A stretch of DNA of 64,000 nucleotides from the NCBI RefSeq assembly GCF_002982135.1, contig NZ_CP019982.1:1-64000 (forward strand), given 5' to 3'. Under the pieces are notes generated by a model. It did no database searches, was not told the origin of the DNA, and saw only the letters and a program-made list of their open reading frames with translations. Source of the DNA: Pediococcus inopinatus. GTDB taxonomy: Bacteria > Bacillota > Bacilli > Lactobacillales > Lactobacillaceae. The position numbers were made by a program, and so were the translations under genes. How positions within the stretch are numbered: position 1 is the stretch's first letter; each line of letters starts with the position of its first letter. Positions 17,226-25,837 of the stretch are shown piece by piece.

Positions 17226-17432
17226 GGTGAATTAGATGTATTTAATTAACGAACTAAGTACTAATAATGTTGTCCGTGTTAAAGAGATTCATTAGCTATT
17301 TGGTGCGTTGGCCGATAGTGCTTCAGTGTCCTATTCATGGGGTTAGACCACTGACGTCACGAACATCACTATTGTTACGACAACTGTCCATATTCTTCTT
17401 GGGTTTTAGCGGGCTGATATGCGAACAGAAAA
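17226..17432. other. intergenic, no gene seen
   Basis: No coding signal or convincing repeat is seen. The stretch ends at a strong terminator. Confidence 0.4.
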
Positions 17433-17476
17433 GATAGACGAATGAAGATTTCACAAAATCTTCATTCGTCTATTTT
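17433..17476 (+). terminator. strong terminator
   Basis: ATAGACGAATGAAGATTT and its complement around CACA form an 18-bp stem followed by TTTGTTT. Confidence 0.75.
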
Positions 17477-17624
17477 GTTTTCTGGTTGACTTTCATATTT
17501 TAAACCGAAGGTGGTTGCTCGACTGCCGCTGTTATCTCGAATGTATATTTCAACTTTAAAATCATTTGATTAAAGCCAATGTTCTTACAAGGAGCTACCT
17601 AGAAATCAATTACAATGGAAAAGT

Positions 17625-18020
17625 CTAGACTTCAGGAACGGCTTGCACCGTCACTGAAATATTACCTCTTGTAGCTCGAGAATAAGGGCAGACCTGGTGT
17701 GCTTCGTCTAACAATTCTTGCACTTTTGAAAGGGGGAGATTAGCAATGAAGCCTTCAATTTCTACTCCTAAAACAACATCTGGGACTGATTCCTTACTTT
17801 GATTATACAACGATACTCTAACCTTGATGATCGAATTACCGCGAATATTCTTAGCACGTTTGATATAATCTAAGGCGCTATTAAAGCAAGCACTATAGCC
17901 CGCAGCGAAAAGTTCTTCTGGATTGGTTCCTTCCGTTTTACTGCCCGGTTCTTCAATGTTTACGTTGAAAGAGTGGTTTGGGCTATGTGACTCACCAGAA
18001 CGTCCTCCAGTGTTAATCAT
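17625..18020 (-). CDS. ohr: organic hydroperoxide resistance protein (Ohr/OsmC family)
   Basis: 131 aa. Both redox cysteines are present, in AAGYSACFNSAL and VCPYSRATRGN, with the conserved NPEELFAAGYS; it reduces organic hydroperoxides. Family members usually begin with a few more residues (KYTTTMINTGG...). Those codons are present upstream (ATC AAA TAT ACA ACA ACC ATG), but the expected ATG between GGAGGTC and AAATAT is absent. The annotated ATG is about 20 bases from AAGGAGG. Start efficiency may be reduced; the body is intact. Confidence 0.85.
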   Translation of the reverse strand: MINTGGRSGESHSPNHSFNVNIEEPGSKTEGTNPEELFAAGYSACFNSALDYIKRAKNIRGNSIIKVRVSLYNQSKESVPDVVLGVEIEGFIANLPLSKVQELLDEAHQVCPYSRATRGNISVTVQAVPEV

Positions 18021-18085
18021 GGTTGTTGTATATTTGATGACCTCCTTGAAATAATCGCAGCTTTCGTTAAACGCAAGCCACTCGA

Positions 18086-18913
18086 CTAACGACTCATACT
18101 TGAAGCCATCTTAATGGCAGTTTCGGCTGAACGTGCAGATATTTTATACAAGATGGCACCTTCTTGCCAAGTAATAGTTTGGTTTAATCCATTATCAGTG
18201 ACATCAAAGTTGCCTGCCCCAACTTGGCTCGGAATGGGAAGCGAGTACTGGTTAAACAATGCTACCAGTTGTTTGCTCATAGCAACTGGATCTTGGCCCA
18301 TGACAGGTGAGGCATGTACTGTTACCGACCAGCGACCCGCTTGCCATGTGAGATAAGCTTGTCCAGCTCCTCGATCAATAGTCCCCTGAACACCACTCCC
18401 AAGATCAATGACCGGTAACCCAGTCTCTTGTGCGTGGTGATTAACCGCGGTCACTGCAGCTGCTGTGGAGACATAGGCGGTTTTATTGAATGTTGCATAA
18501 GGCGTTTCGCTAGCTAAGGTGCTGGCATTAAATTCCTTGGCTGTAGCTCCAACACTATAATAAACCGTATATCCGTATGCATTACTGATATAGTGCATAT
18601 TCAAGCGATTGTGATTTTCGTTCAACCCATCAACAGTTGGTTTTTTTGTAGTCCCAATTGCCATAGACAACTTCTGATTGAGCTCTTGAATTCGAGAATC
18701 TGTAGTATCTTCTTTTACTGATGAGGTCTTTGATGATATTGAACTAGCCACAGTAGATGAAGAACTAGAAGACATTTTCTCTTTTGCAGAATTAGATACC
18801 TTCGTAGTGGAACTAATGGATGTTGATGATGTTTTAGAGTTGTTACTGAGCTTCGAACAGCCTCCGAGTAACAGGCTTGCTGTCAACGTTGCAATAATAA
18901 TCTTGGCCCTCAT
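18086..18913 (-). CDS. predicted secreted lipoprotein
   Basis: 275 aa. Lipoprotein signal MRAKIIIATLTASLLLGGC with the lipobox cysteine at residue 19, then a Ser/Thr-rich linker (residues 20-75), then a folded domain of about 200 residues with no motif I recognise (IDLGSGVQGTIDRGAGQAY, YLTWQAGRWSVTV). Such proteins are common in lactobacilli and have unknown function. Displayed on the outer face of the membrane. Confidence 0.75.
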   Translation of the reverse strand: MRAKIIIATLTASLLLGGCSKLSNNSKTSSTSISSTTKVSNSAKEKMSSSSSSTVASSISSKTSSVKEDTTDSRIQELNQKLSMAIGTTKKPTVDGLNENHNRLNMHYISNAYGYTVYYSVGATAKEFNASTLASETPYATFNKTAYVSTAAAVTAVNHHAQETGLPVIDLGSGVQGTIDRGAGQAYLTWQAGRWSVTVHASPVMGQDPVAMSKQLVALFNQYSLPIPSQVGAGNFDVTDNGLNQTITWQEGAILYKISARSAETAIKMASSMSR

Positions 18914-19141
18914 GTGACATTCCTTCTTTCAATTGTTGTGTCACGGCGTCTCTAGATTGGATTAACTGCCCACATGGTCCGAAATTATCACTTATGATCA
19001 TTACAACATAAAACGAGTTCAGTTGTGCAAAATGCGTTTTTAAAAGAATCGACCATTAACACCATTTCATTTGAATGCTTGATGTATAGCCTTATAAAAG
19101 CCTTACAGATTAGTCAAAAAACGTTATAAATGTTTCTCTCA

Positions 19142-20224
19142 CTAGAGACTAAGCTCTTTAAAAAGTCGCTGCCACTGATTAGTAACATCCGAAAGTGAGA
19201 AATCATGACTTCGTAGTAAGGCTTGATTAGCCCAATAGTGCCGAATGGATGGTGAATACATGAGGGTATCAAGCTTTAAGTTTAGGTCATGCACATGATG
19301 ATCCTGTGTCAGAATGCCAAATTTTCCCCCATTTAAATATTCTTGGGCGCCAGTATTACTCATTGATATAACGGGTAATCCGAAACTCATTGCTTCACCA
19401 ATCACTAGTGGTAGTCCCTCCCAACGAGACGTCATCATAAAAATTGAGGATGTTTGATAATGAACTGCCAACTGTTCATCCGTTAGCGATCCTGTCAGTT
19501 TCAACTTATTATTCACGTTCATTTGACTGATCAAATTTCTCAATTTGTTTTCGTCTGGACCTGAACCAGCTAAGCGAATCTCCCAATCATCCGGTATGTT
19601 CGCGGCAATCTTAACCAACAAGTCCAAACCTTTTTGTTGAATATCGATTCTAGAAAACATACTAATGACGTGGTTTGTTAATGAAGAGATAGTGCCTCTT
19701 TTGATGGTCAGTGGATTGTAAATCTTGATAGTTCGTGACTGTATTTTTGAAAAATGAATGACATCATGGCGCGTCAAAACGACCACACGATCAGCACTAC
19801 GCAATCCGGCTATAAATTCAGATTGCATATTGCGATAATAGTTATCCATATAGGTTTCGTAGTTGTTATGCAGCCAGGCAATAATCCGCACCTGTGGCAC
19901 TCGCGCTTTAATCTGCGACGAAAAGCTGGTTAATAATCCGGCTGTCAAAATCACAACATCATAGTCACCCTTAATAAGGACCTGAATCAGATCATTAATT
20001 TGTGACGAATATTTTGTTAATGGTTTGCTGCCGCGAAAGCTTTTGCCAGTGTTAACAGGATTTGAAGTCGTTATAAGCGGTGCATTCAACTCAAAGAAGG
20101 TTGGCGTAGTGGCCAAGGTAAAATACGCTACTTTATTTGTTTTAGCGAGTTCATTGCCTACAACAGTAGCGACCCTTTTAACGCCATCCATTAACAAGTT
20201 CTCAAAACAGATCAAAATCTTCAT
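19142..20224 (-). CDS. glycosyltransferase, family 4 (GT-B)
   Basis: About 360 aa from the ATG at 20224 (MKILICFENLLMDGVKRV). The C-terminal donor-binding half has the GT4 pattern SRWEGLPLVIGEAMSFGLPV and a sugar-nucleotide helix (NTGAQEYLNGG). It likely adds a sugar to a cell-surface glycan or glycosylated protein. No polysaccharide operon surrounds it, so it is an isolated cargo gene. AAAGGAG lies about 12 bases upstream; the in-frame TTG at 20230 is an alternative start. Confidence 0.8.
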   Translation of the reverse strand: MKILICFENLLMDGVKRVATVVGNELAKTNKVAYFTLATTPTFFELNAPLITTSNPVNTGKSFRGSKPLTKYSSQINDLIQVLIKGDYDVVILTAGLLTSFSSQIKARVPQVRIIAWLHNNYETYMDNYYRNMQSEFIAGLRSADRVVVLTRHDVIHFSKIQSRTIKIYNPLTIKRGTISSLTNHVISMFSRIDIQQKGLDLLVKIAANIPDDWEIRLAGSGPDENKLRNLISQMNVNNKLKLTGSLTDEQLAVHYQTSSIFMMTSRWEGLPLVIGEAMSFGLPVISMSNTGAQEYLNGGKFGILTQDHHVHDLNLKLDTLMYSPSIRHYWANQALLRSHDFSLSDVTNQWQRLFKELSL

Positions 20225-20236
20225 TAGCAACCACAC

Positions 20237-20640
20237 TCCTTTGGAGACAGAGCAGTTTGTTCAGTTACGCTATTTCTGATACCTAAAAGGCTAAGAGACA
20301 GGACTACAAGAAGTGATGAAGACAATCAATAGTCGGTGCTACTACTCAACACGCTAAAAAGCGTATTGGCAGTTCATTAAACTTTCTAAATGAGTTTCTT
20401 CCTATTCTATATGCATGTTAATGCATGTTAACCAGAAATGCAACTAATCAGACGGATCTAGTGCAAATAAGCTGAGAGATGACCATTTAACCAGCTACTG
20501 ACATTATGATGAAGGTTAGGTAGCTATCAATACTTTTAATCTGCTCACAAGGATAACTCGATGAGACTTAACTTTTGCATTTTTGGTGTATTGTGTGAAC
20601 AACCTCTACATCGTGCAGCGTTGAAATTACGGTTTGAGTG
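20237..20640. other. intergenic, no gene seen
   Basis: AT-rich, with a short direct repeat ATGCATGTTA at 20411-20430. Possible upstream region of the glycosyltransferase; no other signal. Confidence 0.4.
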
Positions 20641-20676
20641 CTATGAAAACTTGCGTATCAGACACGATGTCCTTTT

Positions 20677-20777
20677 GAAAGTGGGTTCCCTCAAAGTCAT
20701 ACATACACGTAATCCCTCGTTTCTTGTTACCAAGTATACTAAAATGAAATTAGCGAACAAAGCTTGCACCAGAATCA
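20677..20777 (-). pseudogene. IS6-family element relic
   Basis: The minus strand has GATTCTGGTGCAA, then TTTAGTATACTTGG, AAGAAACGAGGGATTACG and CCACTTTCAAAAGGACATC. This parallels the left end and first codons of the IS6 remnant at 4594. It diverges right after that. Confidence 0.7.
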
Positions 20778-20915
20778 ACACAATGACAAATTGAATTCTT
20801 TGTTGGCGAATAACCTTAAGTAGAAGTGAGGTGAATTTGGTTATGAGCAAGTATGATAAGTTGTGGAAATCCTTTTTGGATAGGCAAGAAACATCAATCG
20901 AATTGGGATTTAAAG

Positions 20916-21957
20916 GGTAGATTGTAAAATTAATCCGACGCTGTTCGGACAAAAAAGATCAGCTTCCCTTAAAATGGTGTTTACCACAAACCCATCTTTT
21001 AGGAGCTGATCTTTTGTCTAGTATAACCTATTCTGAACGAATTAAAATCGAAACCTTTTGTGAACTAGGGCTGTCCAATATCCAAATGGGCGTTCGGCTG
21101 AACCGATCACCGTCAACAATTTCTTATGAATTATCTCGATGTCAACCTTATCAGGCTGAATTAGCACAAACAGATGCCGAATACAAGCGATCACGACGTG
21201 GTCGGAAAACTAAGCTGAGCGATGAGTTAAAGCAAAAAATTCTCAACCATTTACGTCTAAGCTGGTCACCAGGAATGATTGCTCACGAATTTAAACTAGC
21301 TACTAAATCTATTTATAATTGGCTAAATCAGGGGAGAATTGGTTTCTCCTTGAATGATCTACCTGAACATGGCGTACGCCAACGGCGTAACGTTGACCAA
21401 CGATCCAAATATAATCAATCTTTGGGGCGATCAATTGAACAGCGTCCCATGATGATTAATCAACGTAATCGCATCGGCGATTTTGAACTAGATACAGTCG
21501 TTGGTCCTCGTGGGCATAGTAAGGCAGTTTTATTAACTTTAATCGATCGAAAATCACGGCTCCTTTGGGCATACCGGTTAAAAGATCGGACGACAGCGAC
21601 TGTTAATGAAGCCCTAACTAAGTTCCTAACCACTTTTAATGGTCCGGTGCACAGATTTACTGTGGACCGTGGCACTGAGTTTAGTGGGCTAGTATCATTT
21701 GAATCACAATATGGTATTAAGACCTATTACTGCCATGCTTATACTCCAGCTGAACGTGGTAGTAATGAACGCTTTAATCGGAATTTACGTTATTTTTATC
21801 CTAAAGGGACTCGTTTTGAGCACATTAGTGCTCAAGATTTAACGACGACGTTACTCCAAATTAACCAGCGACCGCTTAAAATACTCGACTGGCAAACACC
21901 GTATCAGGTTATGCTGACAAATTTGTCCAAAAATTCGGATTAAATTTGCAATCTACC
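20916..21957 (+). mobile_element. ISLpl1-type IS30-family element, copy 1
   Basis: 1.04 kb with ends GGTAGATTGTAAAATTAATC and the complement of GGTAGATTGCAAATTTAATC. It carries one intact transposase and is nearly identical to the inverted copy at 26763. Confidence 0.9.
21014..21943 (+). CDS. IS30-family transposase (ISLpl1 type)
   Basis: 309 aa. The N-terminal helix-turn-helix (LGLSNIQMGVRLNRSPSTIS) and the DDE core (GDFELDTVVGPRGHSK, FTVDRGTEFSG, PAERGSNERFNRNLRYFYPK) are all intact. The sequence agrees with my recollection of ISLpl1. The copy at 26777 differs at only a few residues (for example GRKTK here, SRKTK there). Confidence 0.92.
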   Translation: MSSITYSERIKIETFCELGLSNIQMGVRLNRSPSTISYELSRCQPYQAELAQTDAEYKRSRRGRKTKLSDELKQKILNHLRLSWSPGMIAHEFKLATKSIYNWLNQGRIGFSLNDLPEHGVRQRRNVDQRSKYNQSLGRSIEQRPMMINQRNRIGDFELDTVVGPRGHSKAVLLTLIDRKSRLLWAYRLKDRTTATVNEALTKFLTTFNGPVHRFTVDRGTEFSGLVSFESQYGIKTYYCHAYTPAERGSNERFNRNLRYFYPKGTRFEHISAQDLTTTLLQINQRPLKILDWQTPYQVMLTNLSKNSD

Positions 21958-22032
21958 GTATTTATAAGAGCCTGAAATAATTGAGTTCCAAGTATAAAAT
22001 GATATAGTCACTGTATATAAGGAGGGGAATAC

Positions 22033-22122
22033 ATGTTATTTTCTATAGCTCTTAAATTAATAGTGGGTTTACTTGGTCTATTAGTAGTTGTTCGTTTTTT
22101 GGGGAAAAAGGCTATCTCAGAG
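22033..22122 (+). pseudogene. DUF421 (YetF-like) membrane protein, first 30 codons
   Basis: ATG at 22033 behind GGAGGGG gives MLFSIALKLIVGLLGLLVVV then RFLGKKAISE, the start of a DUF421/YetF-type membrane protein (first helix and the RxLGKK motif). It is cut exactly at the IS3 tip at 22123 and does not clearly resume on the far side. The promoter-like GATATAGT lies upstream. Confidence 0.65.
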
Positions 22123-22154
22123 TGCTCCTATGTCAATAAATGGCACATCTTTTT

Positions 22155-22922
22155 CTAAACACTCGTTCTAATTCTGTCGGAATTAAACCAACTGATGTAA
22201 TTTGAGGTTCGGATTACCAAGTCCTCAAAATTGGAAAAAGTTGTTTGAAAGGCAAACTCTCTCTTCAACAATGAGTGAAAAGCTTCAATTGGCCCATTAT
22301 CATAAGGATAACCTTGTTTTGAGTATGAGTGGCTAATCTGATGCCGTTCAAGTAAAGTTTCAACTTCGTTGCTGGTGTACTGTGAACCCATGTCAGAGTG
22401 AAAATATTGTGGCTTTTGATGACATCCAAGCGCCTGATTAATCGTTTCTACAACTAACGTCGCCTCCATCTGACGACCAATCTTGAAAGCAAGAACTTGA
22501 TGAACCTTTGGTTCGTAAATAGAACTGAGATAAACCCAGGTTCCTGGACGTAATTCCAAATAAGTAATGTCAGCACGCCATATCCTTGCATTGGGCTGGT
22601 GCTTGATTAAATTGGGGCGTTGCGAATGATCCACATGAGTGCCAGGTTTTTTAAATCGCCAATTCATTAAAGAGTGAATCTCCATTTCCCTCATTAATCG
22701 TAAAATTCGTTTTGACCCAACACAGATGCCTGACTTGCGAAGCACCATCGTTATTCGTGGATAACCATAGGCACGATAATTATTTTCCCAAATCAATTTA
22801 ATTTTTTCTTTGAGCTGATTATCAACACGTTCGTGTTGACTAGGTTGATATCTTTTCCAATGGTAATAGGTGCTGCGCGGTAATTTCAGTGCCGAAAGAA
22901 TAATTGATAAGCGGTGTCGCAA
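22155..22922 (-). CDS. IS3-family OrfB transposase
   Basis: 255 aa with the integrase core: WRADITYLELRPGTW, FHSDMGSQYTS and YDNGPIEAFHSLLKREF carry the DDE acids. It probably starts by frameshift from OrfA, as usual in IS3. Confidence 0.85.
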   Translation of the reverse strand: MRHRLSIILSALKLPRSTYYHWKRYQPSQHERVDNQLKEKIKLIWENNYRAYGYPRITMVLRKSGICVGSKRILRLMREMEIHSLMNWRFKKPGTHVDHSQRPNLIKHQPNARIWRADITYLELRPGTWVYLSSIYEPKVHQVLAFKIGRQMEATLVVETINQALGCHQKPQYFHSDMGSQYTSNEVETLLERHQISHSYSKQGYPYDNGPIEAFHSLLKREFAFQTTFSNFEDLVIRTSNYISWFNSDRIRTSV

Positions 22923-22960
22923 TAACTGATCTTCTATGAAGACAAGGCAATTAATTCGTC

Positions 22961-23224
22961 CTAATGCTTTCCCAGTAACACCGCCGCAGCTTTTAAAATT
23001 TCAAGTTCCTCCTTTAATCGCTGATTTTCCTTTTGAAGTTGTTTGAATTCTTTGGACGTTACTTCAGTACCGTCTTCTAGCTCAACTGATTTAGCGTCTT
23101 TAACCCAGTTATGAATTGCGGCTGGAGAAACACCGTATTCCTCGGAAAGCGAGCGAATAGATCTTTTCTCTTCACGATGCATCTTCACAATGCTGGCTTT
23201 AAAATCATCTTGATATCGTTTCAT
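22961..23224 (-). CDS. IS3-family OrfA
   Basis: 87 aa with an N-terminal helix-turn-helix (RSIRSLSEEYGVSPAAIHNW) and a C-terminal leucine zipper ([19 protein letters not shown]). Normal OrfA size. Confidence 0.85.
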   Translation of the reverse strand: MKRYQDDFKASIVKMHREEKRSIRSLSEEYGVSPAAIHNWVKDAKSVELEDGTEVTSKEFKQLQKENQRLKEELEILKAAAVLLGKH

Positions 23225-23302
23225 TGGAATGCTCCTATCTTGTTTTATTAATTATGGCACAACTGTTCAGAAATTTATGTACCAAATACTAGGATAGGAG
23301 CA

Positions 23303-23366
23303 GATTTTCAAAACAGACAAAAAACCGGTATTAGTTATTCACCAATACCAGAAAGTGTAGACCCAA
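23303..23366 (-). repeat. ISL3-type end fragment
   Basis: The minus strand from 23366 begins GGGTCTACACTTTCTGGTAT and then carries a GGTATT/AATACC hairpin, the ISL3 tip design. Only about 64 bp remain before the IS3 element. Confidence 0.55.
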
Positions 23367-24027
23367 AATAATCAGCACCGAACGTGTAGGCCCTTTTTGG
23401 ATAACGCAAAAAGACACCTACTCAGTGTCCATGCTATGCTTGTTAGCGTCGAAACCAAAAGCAAGCGAGGTTATGAGTAAATGTCCCAATACGATCCTAC
23501 ACTGTCCGTCCTTGGAATACCAGACCATAATATCAAAGTAGCCTTTGTTCGTCATGAATATCGCGGCAAGGGGGTACGTCGCCGCCAGTATCATGTGATT
23601 GATGCCGAGCTGACTTACCGGTTAACCCGGTGCCCACTGTGTGGCTTTGAGGCCTTGCACCCTAACGGGTTTTACACGGCCCACGTGCGCGTCCTCAATG
23701 GGGTTGAAATGTCGACAGTCATTGACTTGTACAAGCAACGATGGCGCTGTCATAACTGTTACCACACAATCAATGCCAAGACGCCGCTCGTGCAACCCAA
23801 CCACACGATCGCCGCTCACATGACAGAGCGAATCATGAAGTTAGCGCATGAACGGTTGCCAGTCAAAACCATCGCCCGTATTATCGGAATCTCAGCCTCC
23901 TCGGTTCAACGGATCATTGACCAAAATCTCAAACTCCGACCGGCTCGCCGGCTACCCACGCGACTCTGCTTTGATGAGTTCCGTTCCACTCATGGCATGA
24001 TGTCGTTTATCTGTCTTGATGCCGATT
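23367..24027 (+). pseudogene. ISL3-family transposase, N-terminal half, cut at amt
   Basis: From ATG 23481: MSQYDPTLSVLGIPDHNIKV, zinc fingers CPLCGFEALHPNG and CHNCYH, HTH and [20 protein letters not shown]. The frame then runs into reversed ammonium-transporter sequence at about 24026. Upstream, AGGCCCTTTTTGGATAACG matches the inside of ISL3 ends. About 180 of the usual ~410 residues are left. Confidence 0.85.
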
Positions 24028-25342
24028 ATCGGAATCGTTGTTGCTTATCTAGCAGTTGCGCTAACTGACCACGAAATTCATCGCTATGATGTTGGATGTT
24101 CGTCAAGTCGTGACTCATTTGAACGGTGTAGTCAGCGACTTCGCCGTGTTCGCCTTGATCGAGTCCGAGTTCTTCCTCTTGTTCGTCAACGCGCATTCTG
24201 ATGACTCGTTTCAATAGTACGATAATGACGATGCAAACGATGGTAGTAAAGCCGATGGTAAAAATCGTTGCTAATAGCTGTAATCCGAATAATTTAAAGC
24301 CGCCACCATAGAAAAGACCGTTTAGAGAAATTGAGTTATTAACGGCTTTGCTAGCGAATAGCCCAGTCATGATACTGCCGACCATGCCGGAAACACCGTG
24401 GCATCCAAAGGCATCGAGTGCATCATCGATACCTAAGCGTGGTTTGATGAACGTAATGAAGCCGTAACTAGTTAATGTGGCGATAAGGCCAATCCAAAAG
24501 GCACCAGAAATGGTGACGTAGCCACAAGCAGGTGTAATCGCAACGAGACCACAAAGGGTGCCGGTGCAGACACCGACTAGGGTTGGTTTGCCCTTGGTTA
24601 GCATATCAACGACCATCCACGTCATCATGGAAGTGGCGGTGGCAACGGTCGTGGTTAAGAAGGCTTGGATGGCGATGTCGTTCATGGCAAGCGCCGAACC
24701 GGCATTGAAACCGTACCAGCCGATCCATAAAATAGCGGTCCCCAGCAATACCCATAAGATGTTATAGTGCTGGGTCATATCCTTGCCATACTTGTAGCGG
24801 GCACCTAAGAATGCTGATAAGACTAAAGCGGTGATACCGGCATTGATGTGAACGACGGTACCACCAGCGAAATCGATGACGCCAAGTTTAGCTAATAAAC
24901 CGTTATCCCAAACCATATGAACCATTGGATAGTAGATGAGGAGTGACCAGAAGATGATGAAGGTTAATAAGAATTTAAAACGGATACGGCCGACCACTGC
25001 GCCAACAAATAGTGCTGGCGTGATAATGGCAAACATCATTTGAAAGATGAGATATAAACCGTTGGGAATCTTTGTCGCGGTAAGCGTGGTCAAGTCCACA
25101 CCATGTAACCAAGTGGCTTTGAGATTACCGACAAAGCCACCTAAATCACCGGAAAAAGATAGTGAATAACCGAATGCGAGCCATAACAAGATTGCTAAGC
25201 CACAAATCATGAAGACGGATAACATGGTGTTAACGACATTCCGTTCGGAAACTAAGCCACCGTAGAAAAATGCTAATCCGGGCGTCATAAATAATACCAA
25301 TATACTAGATAACACTAAAAACGTTGAATTTGCAGCGTTCAT
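24026..25342 (-). CDS. amt: ammonium transporter, C-terminus replaced by ISL3 junction
   Basis: About 438 aa from the ATG at 25342 (MNAANSTFLVLSSILVLFMT), behind AGGGG. Eleven membrane segments and the Amt signatures GTVVHINAGITALV, WIGWYGFNAGSAL and DDALDAFGCHGVSGM. It conducts ammonium into the cell, usually under GlnK/GlnR control. The stop TAA at 24026 comes from the fusion with the broken ISL3 transposase. The tail (MSHDLTNIQHHSDEFRGQLA onward) extends well beyond the last helix, so only a few residues may have been changed. A GlnR box covers the promoter. Confidence 0.88.
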   Translation of the reverse strand: MNAANSTFLVLSSILVLFMTPGLAFFYGGLVSERNVVNTMLSVFMICGLAILLWLAFGYSLSFSGDLGGFVGNLKATWLHGVDLTTLTATKIPNGLYLIFQMMFAIITPALFVGAVVGRIRFKFLLTFIIFWSLLIYYPMVHMVWDNGLLAKLGVIDFAGGTVVHINAGITALVLSAFLGARYKYGKDMTQHYNILWVLLGTAILWIGWYGFNAGSALAMNDIAIQAFLTTTVATATSMMTWMVVDMLTKGKPTLVGVCTGTLCGLVAITPACGYVTISGAFWIGLIATLTSYGFITFIKPRLGIDDALDAFGCHGVSGMVGSIMTGLFASKAVNNSISLNGLFYGGGFKLFGLQLLATIFTIGFTTIVCIVIIVLLKRVIRMRVDEQEEELGLDQGEHGEVADYTVQMSHDLTNIQHHSDEFRGQLAQLLDKQQRFR

Positions 25343-25370
25343 ACTCCCAACCCCTATCCATACCATTTGA

Positions 25371-25387
25371 TGTTATAAATTATAACA
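25371..25387. promoter_or_regulatory. GlnR box over the amt -10 region
   Basis: TGTTATAAATTATAACA fits the GlnR/TnrA consensus TGTNA-N7-TNACA exactly. On the minus strand it contains TATAAT, a good -10 for amt, so GlnR would repress when nitrogen is ample. Confidence 0.85.
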
Positions 25388-25475
25388 TTGATTATTGAGT
25401 GACACACTCTTTTTTTGTGTTTAGGTTAAATATTAAACTTACAAACGGGCTTTAGTGTCATTATGGAACTGTTGA

Positions 25476-25492
25476 TGTCAGGTTTTGTGACG
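25476..25492. promoter_or_regulatory. second, weaker GlnR-like box
   Basis: TGTCAGGTTTTGTGACG differs from the GlnR consensus only in its last base. It is 105 bp from the first box, which would suit cooperative binding. Apart from these boxes, 25388-25837 has no gene. Confidence 0.45.
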
Positions 25493-25837
25493 CAAAACTA
25501 TTGAAAACTTGAGTGGACTCCTTGTAAATTCTTAGCAAAAGCCGGTCAAGGTTGCTTATTGGCAGAAATGTAGGAAGTGACTTCCAAGAGTGGTCGCGAT
25601 TAGTTCGGTAATGAAAATAATTAGGCAATGGGGGGCAAGTGATTAATTATCTTAAACTAATTAGGGAAATTGGTAACTATAGTGCGTGCTATTGCTTAAG
25701 AAAATGATGATATGAAAGGTGAGGCACTTTCAGCAATTGACCATTACTAACTAGAGCAGTAAGGTTATCACCACATAAATTAAAAGACGATGAGATTATT
25801 ACATAACGTCTTAATAATTAAAACGGGGGTTCAGCTT

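Larger units (their letters stand above)
22123..23302 (-). mobile_element. IS3-family element
   Basis: Ends TGCTCCTATGTC at 22123 and, on the minus strand, TGCTCCTATCCTAG at 23302. OrfA and OrfB both look full length. The sequences flanking it belong to different units: the DUF421 gene on the left and an ISL3 tip on the right. Confidence 0.85.

Noticed and set aside
20561..20952. Two overlapping frames of 77 and 103 codons
   Set aside because: They cover the decayed IS6 relic and unrelated flanks. Only the part starting MTLREPTFKRT resembles IS6.
24016..24201. 61-codon frame at the ISL3/amt joint
   Set aside because: Antisense to the end of amt, with no ribosome site.
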